Part shown: positions 12,430 to 24,429 of the stretch, one piece after another
Numbering within the stretch: the first letter of the stretch is position 1
How the letters are laid out: each line of letters opens with the position of its first letter
Source of the DNA: Strix aluco
Lineage: Eukaryota > Chordata > Aves > Strigiformes > Strigidae
Direction of reading: 5' to 3'
Length of the DNA stretch: 64,000 bases
Assembly: GCF_031877795.1 (NCBI RefSeq)
Contig: NC_133971.1
Location: forward strand, 8,099,973-8,163,972
Translations under genes and position numbers: made by a program
Notes under the pieces: generated by a model
The model's input: only the letters and a program-made list of their open reading frames with translations
Databases searched by the model: none
Told to the model about the DNA's origin: nothing

Positions 12430-15400
12430 TAGATCACTATGTGCCCATCCAAGATTACTTACTGAGGATGTACAGCAGCTATCTTCTCCCAGGCAAAGAC
12501 TTCACAGGAATTTTGCACTGGCCAGGGCTGTCATTCTCTTTTCTTCACCAGCCATGAAGAAGTCTCCATCAGTGCCATTCAAGTTTCACTTTTCAAAATG
12601 TGTCAGATGTACCAGCGCTTAAACTCAAGGAACAAAAGCACCTTCATACCATGTTAGAGCCAGGATCTACCTATATTGTAAGGGAAAATATTAACCTGTG
12701 TATGCAGAAGAAAAATAATGAACAGCTATCTTGTCAATCCCTTGCAACGCTCGCAAAAAAACCCAAATCAAACCCTTCTGTAGTATTATGTTCAGGCTTT
12801 TTAGTCATTCAAGAACACCAGGCAGTAGCTTTTGGAAAAAAGACCCATATCAATTTAAAAAACATCTGCATGCTATTGTTGCCCCCTGCTGATACCTGAC
12901 TATTAACAAAATTTAAATTCAGAGCTCAGAGCTATCACAGCCATGGGTATAATACTCTCTGATGTCTTCTAAAAGGTATAACAAAATGAGACTGATCAAG
13001 AAGTGGAACTTCCATTCTTTCAGAAAATAATGATTTATAGATATGGTGTTGAAGTGATTGATAGAATGCTTAATAGAGTATAATTGATAATTAATATGAA
13101 TTATCAGAAAGTATCACTGTTTCAGTTCAATATAAAGTTGCACCTATCAGGACTTCTGTGAAATCTCATGACACCCAGGCACCCACACTCTGGTTATATC
13201 TTTTTCAACTTCTCTGGAAAACTAAAAAAACTTCTCCTTGTGTAACTTACCTGCTACAAAACTTGGAGATCTAAAAGCTCCGATAGCTCATGTTCAAGAC
13301 TACCTTAACACTACACAGGTTCTACTCCCATTTAATTTCTGAGATGATCAGATTCACACTCAATGAATAAATACTTATGTTATTATTGGAGTAACACAAC
13401 ACCTTGAGTTCTATGTTTAGATTTGTGGGTTAGAGTACTTGACGTAAATCCTTCAGAGATACTGTATGCTACAGTCTGGATAGATTAAACCCTTCAAATT
13501 TCCTCATTCAGCTTGATCAGGATGCTGTCATGAACGAAACATGATGCCCTGCAACACTCAAATCATATTGCAGTAAAATTGATTACTGACTTTAGTGGAG
13601 TGCAGCATTGCTCCTTGGAGTAGTTTCAGTGATTGTGTGATATTTTTTTTTTTCCTCATAGAAGTTAAAGAAATCACTGCACCTTGATTAGCACACAAGC
13701 AGTTGAAAAACATTAGAAAGTAAAGGTGGGCTCCTGATAGGGCTTCATATGTATTACTGTTGGAAGAGAGTAAAACTTGCTGAAAAGGTGGAGTACTACT
13801 GGAAGGAGGAAGACACAATGAAATTTGAGTACAAACAGAAAACATACTACATTTAATCCACCTGAGCATTTTATATGAGCCGGAATGTAACTCCTTAGAG
13901 GTGATATCTAGTAAAATTTGAATGTTGATCTTTTGGATGATTTCGTATTATGTTTTCATTGATGACCAGTCACAACATGGTGAAGGTACTGGGAAATTTC
14001 TAAAGGACATAAAATTGGAAAGCATTGTTGGTGCATAGGAATATCTCTGTGCTCTACAGGTAGAAGTGAATGGTGATCAAGGCAACTGTGGTAAACAGAG
14101 TAAGAACAGGATGAAACTGTAGAGTGTAAAATATGAAGTCTGTGCAGCTGAGGTCCAGTGCAAAGAAATGATGTTCAGAGAATCTAGATGTGAAAATAAT
14201 CAAGGAGGAAAGACATTGTGAGACATGGTCTCCAAAGTAATTTCTAGTTCAACATTGACTGGGAGTCTCAGAAGAGTAGGTGTGTAGAGAGATACTCTTA
14301 GCTTCAAGAAAGAGGGTCTGAAGGAGTGTCCTTCTGAGGCTCTATACAGAAGCGGGAGAGATGAACTTTAAAATATATTTGTAAAGAGGGGAGTAGTGCT
14401 CTACAAGATTTATGTTGCTAAGTTCAGGCATAGTACATGTGTAGCCTATAAAACTTGCCTGAGAATTTTTAGTTGAAAGGTAAGCTGCTCAAGGTTAATA
14501 AGCATGCCTCCAGGAATGGAAAATAATTTTATAACACTATGATTGTGCTCCTTCACTGCAAGAAGGCAAAAGTGACATCTCACAAGGCCTTTGTAACCGA
14601 GACCTTTACCCATTAAAAGCTCTGTATAACACTTTGCAAAACTTTTTGGAGTAATTCGATAGTAAATGTTTGTTTTCTTCAAAACTAAAGCTTCTTTGTC
14701 TGGGTATAAGACTACTTAAAAAGAATAATTTGAAAATGCTTACAATTGCTGGTTTTGGGATTGAACAGAGGCAGATGTGGCCATTTGGCCATACATTCCT
14801 TGAAATGGTTGTTAAATTTCCACCATAAAGTGATTATCTTACACACAATGAATTTCACAAGGTATACTTTTACTTGAAGACAGTATGGAGAGAAGTGGCA
14901 GGTCTCTGCTCTTCCTTCCCTTGGTTCTTTGCAAGAGTTCATGCAGTCCTGCTTGTCATTGTTGACTGATGCATATTTTAAAGAGAGAGAGGTTTTTTGT
15001 AAGGGTAGCTCATACTTGTTCAGAAGAATTGACCTGTAGCCCATAATTTTTGAGTTTGAGATTATTAATTTAAAAGGTATAGGATTATATCAAGAAACTT
15101 GTTTCAGTTCCATTAATAACAACTTTCTTGTGACAATGGTATTTATTTGTCTTTTTCTATTGATGATCTGTTGTTCAGGTAGTAGTCTCCAAGCACATGG
15201 CTGATGTGCTGCTTCTTCCACAGTAAAAAATTTACCATCATCTTTTCCCTGTTGTTTTTTGAACTGCTCTGTGTGTGGCCAAAATATAATATAGCTTAAA
15301 TTATGAAGAAGTCAAAGGTAGCAAAGGTCTGCCCTTCAATTTCAACTTCTGTGGTTATAAATTGGTAGACCAAATCAGGAAAAAAACTGGTGCAGTATAT

Positions 15401-16920
15401 AAAGATTTCTAAGCTGTTCTCAAGTTTCCTAAAGTTTGTCGAAGTAGAGTAATTATGTTCTGTGTACTTGATATTTAACTGGTCTCGGTCTGTGCACAGG
15501 TATTGAATAGAGGACCTTAGCAATTTCAGCTGCTTAAAACTCTTTGAGCAATCCTCACCCTGCAATAGAGGAAGATTTGCAAGCAGCTGCTGCTGAATAT
15601 AATATGTCCCAGTTGATAAAATGAAGATATACTGATGAATAAAAAAATACAATATGGTGAATAAAATGTGGCATTGAATAAAATATAGTGGATAAAATAC
15701 AAGTTCAACAGTCCTTTTCTTTTTATTGGAACCAAAAATCAGTCTTCAGCCTCTTTGTGATATTCACTATTGTGTTTTGTACTTAGAACATTTGCTTGAA
15801 AATAGTGAGAATGGTTTTGGTTTGATCCTGCTTTTGGGGTTTTTTGTTGGTTTTGGTGGGGTTTTTTTGTGGTTTTTTTGTTTGGTTTTTTTGTTTGTTT
15901 GTTTTTTGTTTTTGTTTTGTTTTTTTTTTTGTTTGTTTGTTTGTTTTTTTTTTTTTTAATATTAATCTTTCCTGTGTTTTTCCCAAATAAACCTCAGGGG
16001 ACATAAAGTATTCATCCTCAGACACTTAAAAGAACACCATGAGCAGATGTTGAAGTTGAATACATCTCAATTCACAAAACATCAGACTTCTGAACTCCAT
16101 TGTCACCTGTGTGGTTTCAGTGTTGTAGTAGCTCCTGCCCCTCCTCAGCCAGTAATGCTGAGCATCCTTAACTGGAGCTTTGAAGACTGTCCTCCACCCC
16201 AATGTGGTATGTAAAGCCTTGAGGCTTTAGTCAGTTTTCTGGATAGACTGGACTTGGATACACTCAGGTCTGAACTCAGTTAAGCTGAAATAGTCCCATT
16301 TCTGATGTTACTGCTAGTTTTGTGTCTTCCTATCTTTTAATGAAAGGAAATGCTACTAATGCCATTTCCATATGCTGGTAGATGTCGTTAAAAATCATTT
16401 CAGGGAAGGTAAACTAAAGAAGTGACGAAGTCAGTTCATGTCCAGCTGGATCCTAAAGATGGTGATAACTGGTCCTGCTAAGAACACAGTGTTTATGTGA
16501 AAGGAGTAGGGAACTTCTTTTTTCAAAACGGGTGTATAACTCCTAAGCCAAGACATTAAGCATCGTGGTTTGTATTTAGGATTTTAGCCCTTTTGCAGAT
16601 TCAACCTGAGGACTTCTCCTTTTTCGGCTTTTGTTTCTGCTAGGGAAAACTACAGTCCCTTTGGCACTTCCAGTTGTTTAAATTTGGTATATCCAAATTA
16701 GTATTTTGAGATGAATGGTAGAAACCTGTGAGTACTTGTGGAAGCATTTCAGTATACCCAACATTTTGAGCAGAAGCAGTTGTGCCTTCCAACCTGCAAA
16801 CTCTGTACTCCAACAGCTCTCCTCAGTGTGTAAAGCCCCAGTGCAGCTCTAAGTTTTCATTATCCAAGACTAAACAACTCCAATTATTGAATCTTGCCCC
16901 ATCTACCAAGTTACAACATC
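12430..16920. other. intergenic, no gene recognised
   Basis: AT-rich, with short open frames that show no motif. It includes the T/G-rich low-complexity tract at 15830-15960. Nothing else could be supported. Confidence 0.55.
15830..15960. repeat. T/G-rich low-complexity tract (GTTTTTTT/GTTTG units)
   Basis: About 130 bp made almost only of T runs separated by single or double G. Frames through it read as Phe/Leu/Cys/Val (plus) or Lys/Thr/Gln (minus) and are artefacts of composition. Confidence 0.8.
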
Positions 16921-16924
16921 TTCA

Positions 16925-18022
16925 ACTGGCTGCTCGTGACTTGGATAGGCACACACTTTGCTGGGTAAAAAACTGTCTGGATGGCCGGGCCCAAAGAGTT
17001 GTGGTGAATGGAGTTAAACCCGGTTGGTGGCCGGTCACGAGTGGTGTCCCCCAGGGCTCGGTTTTGGGGCCACTCCTGTTTAACATCTTTATTGATGATC
17101 TAGACGAGGGGATCGAGTGCACCCTCAGTAAGTTTGCAGACGACACCAAGTTGGGTGGGAGTGTTGATCTGCTCGAGGGTAGGGAGGCTCTGCAGAGAGA
17201 CCTGGACAGGCTGGAGCGATGGGCTGAGGCCAACTGGATGAGCTTCAATAAGGCCAAATGCCGGGTGCTGCACTTGGGCCACAACAACCCCCAGCAGCGC
17301 TACAGGCTTGGGGAGGAGTGGCTGGAGAGCTGCCAGTCAGAGAGGGACCTGGGGGGGTTGATTGACAGCCGGCTGAACAGGAGCCAGCAGTGTGCCCAGG
17401 TGGCCAAGGAGGCCAATGGCATCCTGGTTTGCATCAGAACTAGTGTGGCCAGCAGGGACAGGGAAGGGATCTTACCCCTGTACGCGGCACTGGTGAGGCC
17501 GCACCTCAATGACTGTGTTCAGTTTTGGGCCCCTCACTACAAAAAGGACATTGAATTACTCGAGCGTGTCCAGAGAAGGGCAACGAAGCTGGTGCAGGGT
17601 CTGGAGCACATGTCATACGACGGGCGGCTGAGGGAACTGGGGCTGTTTAGTCTGGAGAAGAGGAGGCTGAGGGGAGACCTCATTGCCCTCTACAACTACC
17701 TGAAAGGAGGTTGCAGAGAGCTGGGGATGAGTCTCTTTAACCAAGTAACAAGTGATAGGACAAGAGGGAATGGCCTCAAGTTGAGCCAGAGAAGGTTTAG
17801 AGTAGATATTAGGAGGCATTTCTTTCCAGAAGGGGTTGTTGGGCGTTGGAATGGGCTGCCCAGGGCAGTGGTGGAGTCCCCATCCCTGGAGGTGTTTAAG
17901 AGTCGGGTTGACATAGCGCTGAGGGATCTGGTGGAATTGAGAACGGTCAGTATTAGGTTAATGGTTGGACTGGATGATCTTCGATGTCTTTTCCAACCTA
18001 GATGATTCTGTGATTCTGAGAC
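16925..18022 (+). mobile_element. CR1 LINE, 5'-truncated, RT C-terminal half and 3' end
   Basis: From about 16925 the sequence matches the CR1 ORF2 reverse transcriptase found at 38.6-39.7 kb. It enters at 'LAAR-LD-TLCWVKN' and runs through the [20 protein letters not shown] palm segment, FADDTK (coded near 17133) with the two catalytic Asp, and the CR1 C-terminal region. The frame is open from 16782 to 18005 (407 codons), though the first ~48 codons are host sequence. The 3' end has the diagnostic CCAACCTAGATGATTCTGTGATTCTG tail. The N-terminal endonuclease and first half of RT are absent, the normal result of incomplete reverse transcription. The open frame suggests a fairly young copy. Confidence 0.9.
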
Positions 18023-18024
18023 AG

Positions 18025-21000
18025 TCAATGTAGAACAATATTCAAACTATGTTTAATAGGTATAACAAATGAATTAAACAGGAAAATCTCAAAAGATGGA
18101 GACATAGTGCTGAATTATGACCTGGTTAAAAAGGCTGTCATCCTGGCAAAGTAGAACAATCTGATACTACCATATTGCCTGATCTTGGGCTATTGGTAAA
18201 TGCATTATTTAATAATAAATGCATTATTATTCCCTGTCAGGGAATTACCAGCAAAGAAACTGGAAACTCAGAGTTTGTATTTGTAGAGTAATTATTTCCT
18301 GCATTACTTGATTAGGAAATCACAGGCATGAGATGACTCTAATTCTGTTATTATATCAAGGAATAACAAAGAAAATCCATGGAGATTTCTTTTTTCCCTC
18401 CCGATGACTAGTTTTTTAGGTGAACTGAAAGCACATTTTTGGTTGATGCATACCACCTCTTCCACCTGAAAAAAAGATTCACAGGCTAAAATTTAAAATA
18501 GACTTTAACTTTCCCTTGAACTGATAGCTTATTAATTGGAAACTTCATCTGTCTTTTCAGAAAGAGCACAATGACACTTTGTCTTTGTGTAAATGTGTTT
18601 TGAGGCAAAGTTTGCATTTCTTTTTGAAAATATATTTGCTGGAATATATTTCCCCCACGCAAATAGGAGATCACTCTCCATTGTTGTGTATATTACGATT
18701 CACGAAGAGACAAAAGAACATAACCACAACTGTGGAGGATGTTACCAGGGTCCTCCCAGCCCTTGCAGCTAGCCAGGTGATGTGGCAGCCTAGGAGAACT
18801 GTCATGCAATAAAGAGTTGGCATGGCATGTGCCCAGCTCCTAGCCAAGGTGGTATATGTGATGATGCAGCTTGTTCCTTGGGTGATGCCTGTTACAAAGC
18901 TGCAGCTAGGTCCCCCTTTTTGCTGTCGTTTTAAGTTGCTAGCTGCTACCAACCTGTTAGACTACATGTTCATGCAACAAACTTAAAGCACAGACATCTC
19001 ACAATAAGGATTCAGCTGAAATACTTTTTTCAGAATGCAGTTAAACAATCTAGGGTATTCTAATAGATGAAAGTAAATTTTACAAGCTTTGTGAGAGAAG
19101 TGGGAAAGAAATCCAGAAACAGTAACTTCTATTTCCTCAATCCCGCCTTTCACATTTCTTTGAGAAAAATGCTGCATTTTGTAAGAACCTTACAAAGGAA
19201 TTGAGGTGCAATGTGACCACATGGTGAAGATGCATATCTCCTTTCTGAATGCGGGACATGATTATAGGACAGCAATCTTTGTTTTTCAGAAGAAATTGAA
19301 TCATCTCCCTGTTTGTTTAAACCTAACAGAATGTTTAGTATACTTTGCTTTCTCAATTTGTATTTCCAGATAATCATGGATACTTTTATAAGAGAAGCTC
19401 ACTGTAAGGTTCTTTCCCTAAAATGTTCTGGTTTTATTGATGGCAATGAAAGAAAAGTCCAGAGATGTTCTGGACTCACTGACTATGGAAAATTAAGACC
19501 TCAGATGTGCATTATTCTTTAACTCAGACAACTCTTCAGTTGCTGTTACTTCTCTACCTTCTCTTCATTATAATTTTGGCCAGGAAACATATCTCCAAAT
19601 GCATCGATGAATGGGGAGGATGTTGCCAAACACGTGCCCATGTATTTTCAGCCTTTATTTTCTGCACTTCCTTTTTTCTAAATAGGAATATTACTGTGGT
19701 GTAGTTGCTGTTGTTTCCACATATTGTCACAAGGATCTGGGCACACTTGCCTAAAATCTTCAACATCTGCAAGTTTCACGTATATGTCATTTCATCTTAA
19801 AGATTTGTTCTGCTTCCAAATTTCCTATTAACTGCCTTTGTGAGAATTTTGGAGACTAAACTCCTGTAGCAAATAATTTTAGCTCCAAGTGTGTTATTGA
19901 AGTTTTAGCAACTTATATGAGGCTCTGGGGCAGCTAAAGGTGAAAAGGTATGAATGTAAATACATGGCACAAGATGATCTCTGAATGCAGAAGCTTAAGA
20001 TGGCTTTGAGTAAAAATAAGTCAAATGTACTATTCATGATGTTTTCCCTACTGTGGAGTCTCTTTGCCAACAGTCTGGCCAACTGGGTAGAGGAGAGCCT
20101 TAAACTAGAAATGACAGGAGAGGGAGTGATTCCATAAAGAACATGTGTCCTGGTTTTGGCTGGGACAGAGCTGAGCAGATTGAAAAATGTAAACTCTATT
20201 TAACAACAATTAGGATGCTTAATCAGACCTCTAATATTGTTATGGTTGCATAGCCTTTTGCATAGTACTCTCTGGCTAAGAATGAGAAGTCACACTTCGG
20301 TGTGTTTTAAGGATACTGAAACTTAAGAAGAAGTACATTTATCTTGTGTCTGGCAGCATGATTGTTTCCCAGTTTTCTACAGTACTGCTGGAGTAGGTTC
20401 CAGACACCATAGGGCAAATAATGGATTTTACAGTTGAGTTTTTGAACCAAACATGGGTTTAAAAATTAACAGGATGGGAAGAAAACTGTTAACTGCGGTA
20501 TCTGATTTCAGATTGAGATTTTTTCCTAAAAATTTCTCCTTTCCCCTTTAAAAATCATGCCTAAGGAATGTAATTCAATTCAAAAGCCCGATAACCTTGA
20601 TTTTTAAATATTCTTGCCATTCCATACTTTTCTTTTTCTCTACACTGTACTGTAACTTTTGGATAGCAATTTTAACCACTTTGAAACTGCAGTTTTACTG
20701 TTTTTCCTGATGGCGAATATTTATCAGTTCTAAATTAAAGAACAGGTAGTTCCAAAAATGGAATATACTTCAAGTAAATGTATTCTTTTTCACTGGTCTT
20801 TTGGTATTACATGCAACAGGGGAAACATAGAGACAGTCTTTGCTGCTTTAGTTTTGAGAAACTGTTAGAAATTATTCATGTTTTCATTGTATCCACAATT
20901 TGTTAAGTGCTGTTTGCTAAAAGAGAAGGATTTTGTGTGCATTTCGGTAGCTGGGCAAAAGCAGAATCTCGTAAGGTTCTGCAGGAGTTGTTTTAATTAA

Positions 21001-22740
21001 AAATGTAGTGTTTAAAAAATAAATAAATGTTCATCTAGTAACTAGGGTGTGGGGGTTTTCACATTGAACCTAGAAGCCAAGGAATAGCCTCTGAAATACT
21101 GGACCATCTTTTTCTTTTCACTATTGCCAGTTAGGATTTGGGGTTTTGTTTGGCTTTTTGCTTTATGTTTTTTTTTCTCCCCTGAATCACTTTGTTAACT
21201 CATGAACTTAACAATCTTCTTTTGTCCTTCCGTCTGTTTGTTGAAGGTTAAACTTTTAGAACAATGCACCAATATTACGCTTAGGTCAAGAAAGATGTTC
21301 TTTGTCTGTCTTAAAGCTGAAGCCATCCCTAATCGGAAGAACAAGTCGATAGCTGCATTTGAGCAATGACATCCCAGAGCCATTAGACCTTGAAGAGGGT
21401 GCATTGCCGACTTGGCAAGCAAACTCAAGGTCCATGTATCCTTATCTCAACTACCTTCCTAATAACAAAAATCACGCCTACAGGTCAAGAAGACTCTTGC
21501 TCAGGTGAAGACCCTTCCCCTGAGCATCCGTAGTAGGAGAAGTGTTGTGTCAGCAGTGTTATAATTCTATGTGAGTTACTAAGCAATCATCGCACAGAGG
21601 ATGTACATGTAAAAATTACTAACTCTGCAAGTTGTGTGTATAAATATAGTGTGAAAAGTCCCATTGGTGTTCTTGATTTGCAGGAAACCACCGAGCACCA
21701 AGGCTTGCTCAACCCTAAAATAAGCAAGCAATGTCCCTCCTGAGTGTATGATTATTGACCTATTGCACACTGGGTGATGAATCTGCTTTTCAGACAACAC
21801 TGGGATGAGATCTGTTAACAGCCCTATTCTGCATATGTGTGTCTGTGTGTGTTCTCACAGCTCCTGTGGAAGTAGCTGGGCTCCTCTGAATGCCAAGGCA
21901 CAGCCAGAGGAGGCAGGAGTCTGAGGTACTGAGCAGTGTTGCAAACGCTGTCTTCTGGGAGAGAAACAATCGGGCATCTACCGAGGAGCCCGCTGCCCTG
22001 ATTCCTACTGCCATGGAATGTGCCAGCTGCTGAAACCAGCAGCAGAAAGGTCAGAGCTCTCTGCGCTCTCTTGAGAAAGTTCTGCACGATGACAGTGTCA
22101 CAAATCCGCAGGCCATGTGTGCAGGGAAAAGGGCTGTGACACTCGCTCCTCCAGCAGCTAGCAGGTCAGATGCGAGTGCTGCAGCACTGCTGCTGTCAGC
22201 AGCTGTTGAGCATGAGCAGCGTGAGAAACGGGGGAGCTCGGGGGGTTATTCAGCCCGTTCCTTGGCAGGTCACTCCCTTCCACAGCGGGCTTCTTCACTG
22301 CCTCCAGAGACGCCCGAAACTGAGCCCTGCGCAGACACACGCGAACACCCCGGCACAGGAACAGACACCTCCCGCGGGACAAACATCTCCCCACCTTGGA
22401 GAGGTTCCTGCTGTGTCACCCTCTGTGGGGTGCAGAGACAAGTGCTGGAGGGGGCAAGGTTACAGTTCGCCCCGACCCTTGGATTGCCCAGTCGGGTCCC
22501 CATCGGACATGCGGCAAAACCACCTTCCCTTCCTGCCCGCTCTGCCCTCGGCATCTGCTGCGTGGTGGGTGGGTGGCTGCAGCAGGATTTTTTGTGGGAG
22601 GAGGCACCGAGCAGATGGTCCTGGGGCTCTGGGGACCCATGGCCGTGTCCCCCAGCAGGCGGAGGTCACCACGGTGGGACACGGGGGAGAGGGAAAGGCG
22701 GCAGGAGAGGGGGGAGAAAGCAACACCCAGAGACGGGGTC
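18025..22740. other. intergenic, no gene recognised
   Basis: AT-rich up to about 21.8 kb, then rising GC content toward the Topors-like gene. A short TGTCCTGGTTTTGGCTGGGA piece at about 20147-20175 looks like the first bases of an avian LTR but is not followed by more LTR. No supported gene; the long plus-strand frames beyond 22.1 kb are discussed with the Topors-like gene. Confidence 0.5.
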
Positions 22741-22753
22741 AGAGAAATAGCAA

Positions 22754-22763
22754 TTTATTTATT
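22754..22763 (-). terminator. poly(A) signal of the Topors-like gene (overlapping AATAAATAAA)
   Basis: On the minus strand two overlapping AATAAA hexamers lie about 30-40 bases after the stop codon of the Topors-like frame. A plus-strand AATAAA (22769-22774) lies next to it but has no upstream gene. Confidence 0.7.
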
Positions 22764-22791
22764 GATTCAATAAAGACTTGCTGCAGCCCTG

Positions 22792-23913
22792 TTAGTGCTG
22801 CCCGCGTGGCGGCCTCTTGCAGGGCTGTGGAGAGTCTTGGAGGCTGGAAGCCCTCCTCTTCGGGGGGCGCCGGGACCCCCCAGTTGAGCAGTTCCTGCCG
22901 CAGCTGGGATCAGAGTGGCTGCGCCTGCAGCCCCGGGCAGAGGGGCCTGCCACCGCCGCCTGCCCCGGCTCCTCCTGGGGCTGCTCCTGCTCCTCTGGGA
23001 TGGGCACAGATCGGGGGTGGCCAGGACCCCCATGGAAGGCGGCTGCCGAGCTGCTGGCTTCCTCCTCCCCGTCGGAGCTTTCAGGGCTGGTGGAGGAGGG
23101 CCGGTGGGGGGTGGGAGTCCCACTCTGGGAGCTGGTGGGGCTGTTGGGGCTGGAGCTGGTGGGGCTGGAACTGGTGGAGCTGGAGCTGGTGGAGCTGGAA
23201 CCAGCCGCAGACCTGTTATCCTCCTCCTGCACCACATAGGAAAGCAGCAGCCTCCAGGCATCCTGGCTGCACTGGTCCACAATGATATTGATGATGCCGT
23301 GGACCAGAGGTGCTGCATGTTCCCCAAGGTCAGGCTGCAGCACCTGGACCAAGGCCTCCACAACCGGGCCGCTGACACACAGGGTGAGCATGATGCTGGC
23401 CTCTGCATGACATGCCTGCCACCAGCGGGGCCCACATATTGACCGCAGCTCCTGACGCAGCCAGGGCAGCAAGGGATTGACGAGATGACCTTCTGTTTGG
23501 AAAAGTTCTGCCCAGACCTCAGGCAGGATGCCACCCACTGCCTCTGCCTCTGGCCCTGCACTGTCCTGCTCATCTGGGGACAGTGTCCCCTGTGGAGATG
23601 GTGGAAGGGACACCTGAGGGTCATGGGGGCTGTTTTCGGCCGGGTGGCTGGGAGTTGTGCCTGCCTGGCTGCTGGCGTTTGGCGACTCTTCTGGGTGCAT
23701 GATGAAACACCCTATAGAGTAATTTTCTCCTTGTACAGGAACCTGGACAAGCATTACTAGTCCTCTGCATTCTGGGCACTCTTCATTCAGATCTAACCAT
23801 CGCACGATGCAGAACAGGCAGAACTGGTGGCGACATGGCATCGCATAAGCAACATCATATGGGGCATCACCGCAGATGGGGCAGATCTGCTCTGTCTCCT
23901 TTGCCATGTTCAT
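22792..23913 (-). CDS. Topors-like RING-finger E3 ubiquitin ligase (short avian form)
   Basis: An uninterrupted frame of 373 codons from the first ATG at 23913; a second ATG two codons on (23906) has a better context (AACATGG) and may be the true start. Residues ~10-50 form a complete C3HC4 RING: CPIC, PCRHQFC, LFC, CPEC. Then come an acidic/Pro/Ser linker (~70-130), a conserved helical block with two Trp-rich parts (PEVWAELF..., PWLRQEL...PRWWQ, ~130-235) resembling the region after the RING in Topors, a long Ser/Thr tract (~245-300), and a basic, Arg/Lys-rich tail with NLS-like PPKRR. Mammalian TOPORS is about 1,045 residues, so this is a short relative. Known TOPORS acts as ubiquitin and SUMO E3 in nucleus and centrosome; the role here is inferred. 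Coding sequence lies in one exon after a probable noncoding exon. Confidence 0.8.
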   Translation of the reverse strand: MNMAKETEQICPICGDAPYDVAYAMPCRHQFCLFCIVRWLDLNEECPECRGLVMLVQVPVQGENYSIGCFIMHPEESPNASSQAGTTPSHPAENSPHDPQVSLPPSPQGTLSPDEQDSAGPEAEAVGGILPEVWAELFQTEGHLVNPLLPWLRQELRSICGPRWWQACHAEASIMLTLCVSGPVVEALVQVLQPDLGEHAAPLVHGIINIIVDQCSQDAWRLLLSYVVQEEDNRSAAGSSSTSSSSTSSSPTSSSPNSPTSSQSGTPTPHRPSSTSPESSDGEEEASSSAAAFHGGPGHPRSVPIPEEQEQPQEEPGQAAVAGPSARGCRRSHSDPSCGRNCSTGGSRRPPKRRASSLQDSPQPCKRPPRGQH

Positions 23914-24000
23914 GTGCTGCAGCAGGTTGGGGAGAGCTGAGGATGAGCAGCTGCTCCCACTTGCTGGCGCTGGAGCCTCCAAAGGGCGTCACGTGCTGCA

Positions 24001-24330
24001 AAGTTGAGAAAGGCCCCGGTCACTTGCTGTCCCGGCGAGGAAGAAATGCCCAGCCCCCTCTAGCTCCCTGAGCCCCTTCGCTCACCCCACGGCCACCCTG
24101 AGGTGATGCTTCCCCGCACAGCTCACCTCCGCTGCCACAAGCGCGCCTGGCTGTGACCAGCTGCCTGATCCAGGCAGGGCCGGGGAAACCCAGGGGATGG
24201 CTCCGGGGAAGGCACCGAGCTGTCGACGGCAGCCCCCAAAGCACCACCCAGCACCGGGAGCAGCCTCGCTCGACCCTCCAGACCTCGCAGGCACGCTCGG
24301 CAGGAGTCCAGGCACGAGCCAGACTGGGCC
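24001..24330 (-). other. probable noncoding exon 1 and short intron of the Topors-like gene
   Basis: Reading on the minus strand, a donor GAG|GTGAGC lies at 24127/24126. An acceptor with a good pyrimidine tract (CTTTCTCAACTTTGCAG) ends at 23996, placing a ~130-base intron between a noncoding exon of ~200 bases and the coding exon beginning at 23995. In the RING frame a TGA occurs a few bases inside exon 2, upstream of the ATG, so translation must start in exon 2. The exon 1 start is inferred from the promoter position. Confidence 0.5.
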
Positions 24331-24347
24331 GGGCTCTGCCGGCGCCC

Positions 24348-24423
24348 GAATATAAGCAGTGAGGGACGTGACGTCACAGTCCCATCGCTTGCTGACATCA
24401 CAGCCCACCGCGCAGTGATGTCA
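24348..24423 (-). promoter_or_regulatory. CRE-rich promoter of the Topors-like gene
   Basis: Three TGAYRTCA elements occur at nearly equal spacing: TGACGTCA (24369-24376, the perfect palindromic CRE), TGACATCA (24393-24400) and TGATGTCA (24416-24423). Each is followed by CA, giving TGAYRTCACA three times at 23-24 base steps. A TATA-like GCTTATATTC (minus strand, about 24348-24357) lies on the gene side. Such sites bind CREB/ATF/CREM proteins; CREM-type CREs are typical of spermatid-expressed genes. The assignment to this gene is by position and orientation. Confidence 0.6.
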
Positions 24424-24429
24424 CAATGG

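Noticed and set aside
15783-16025. Lys/Thr/Gln-rich minus frame
   Set aside because: Translation of the T/G low-complexity tract.
20147-20175. TGTCCTGGTTTTGGCTGGGA, like an avian LTR start
   Set aside because: Only about 28 bases match; no LTR body or partner end nearby.
22170-23285. Plus-strand frame of 371 codons across the Topors-like gene
   Set aside because: It is antisense to the RING gene, biased by GC and the Ser/Thr repeat codons, and shows no domain.
22767-23624. Minus-strand frame of 285 codons overlapping the Topors-like gene
   Set aside because: Shifted frame of the same exon; the other frame has a complete RING.
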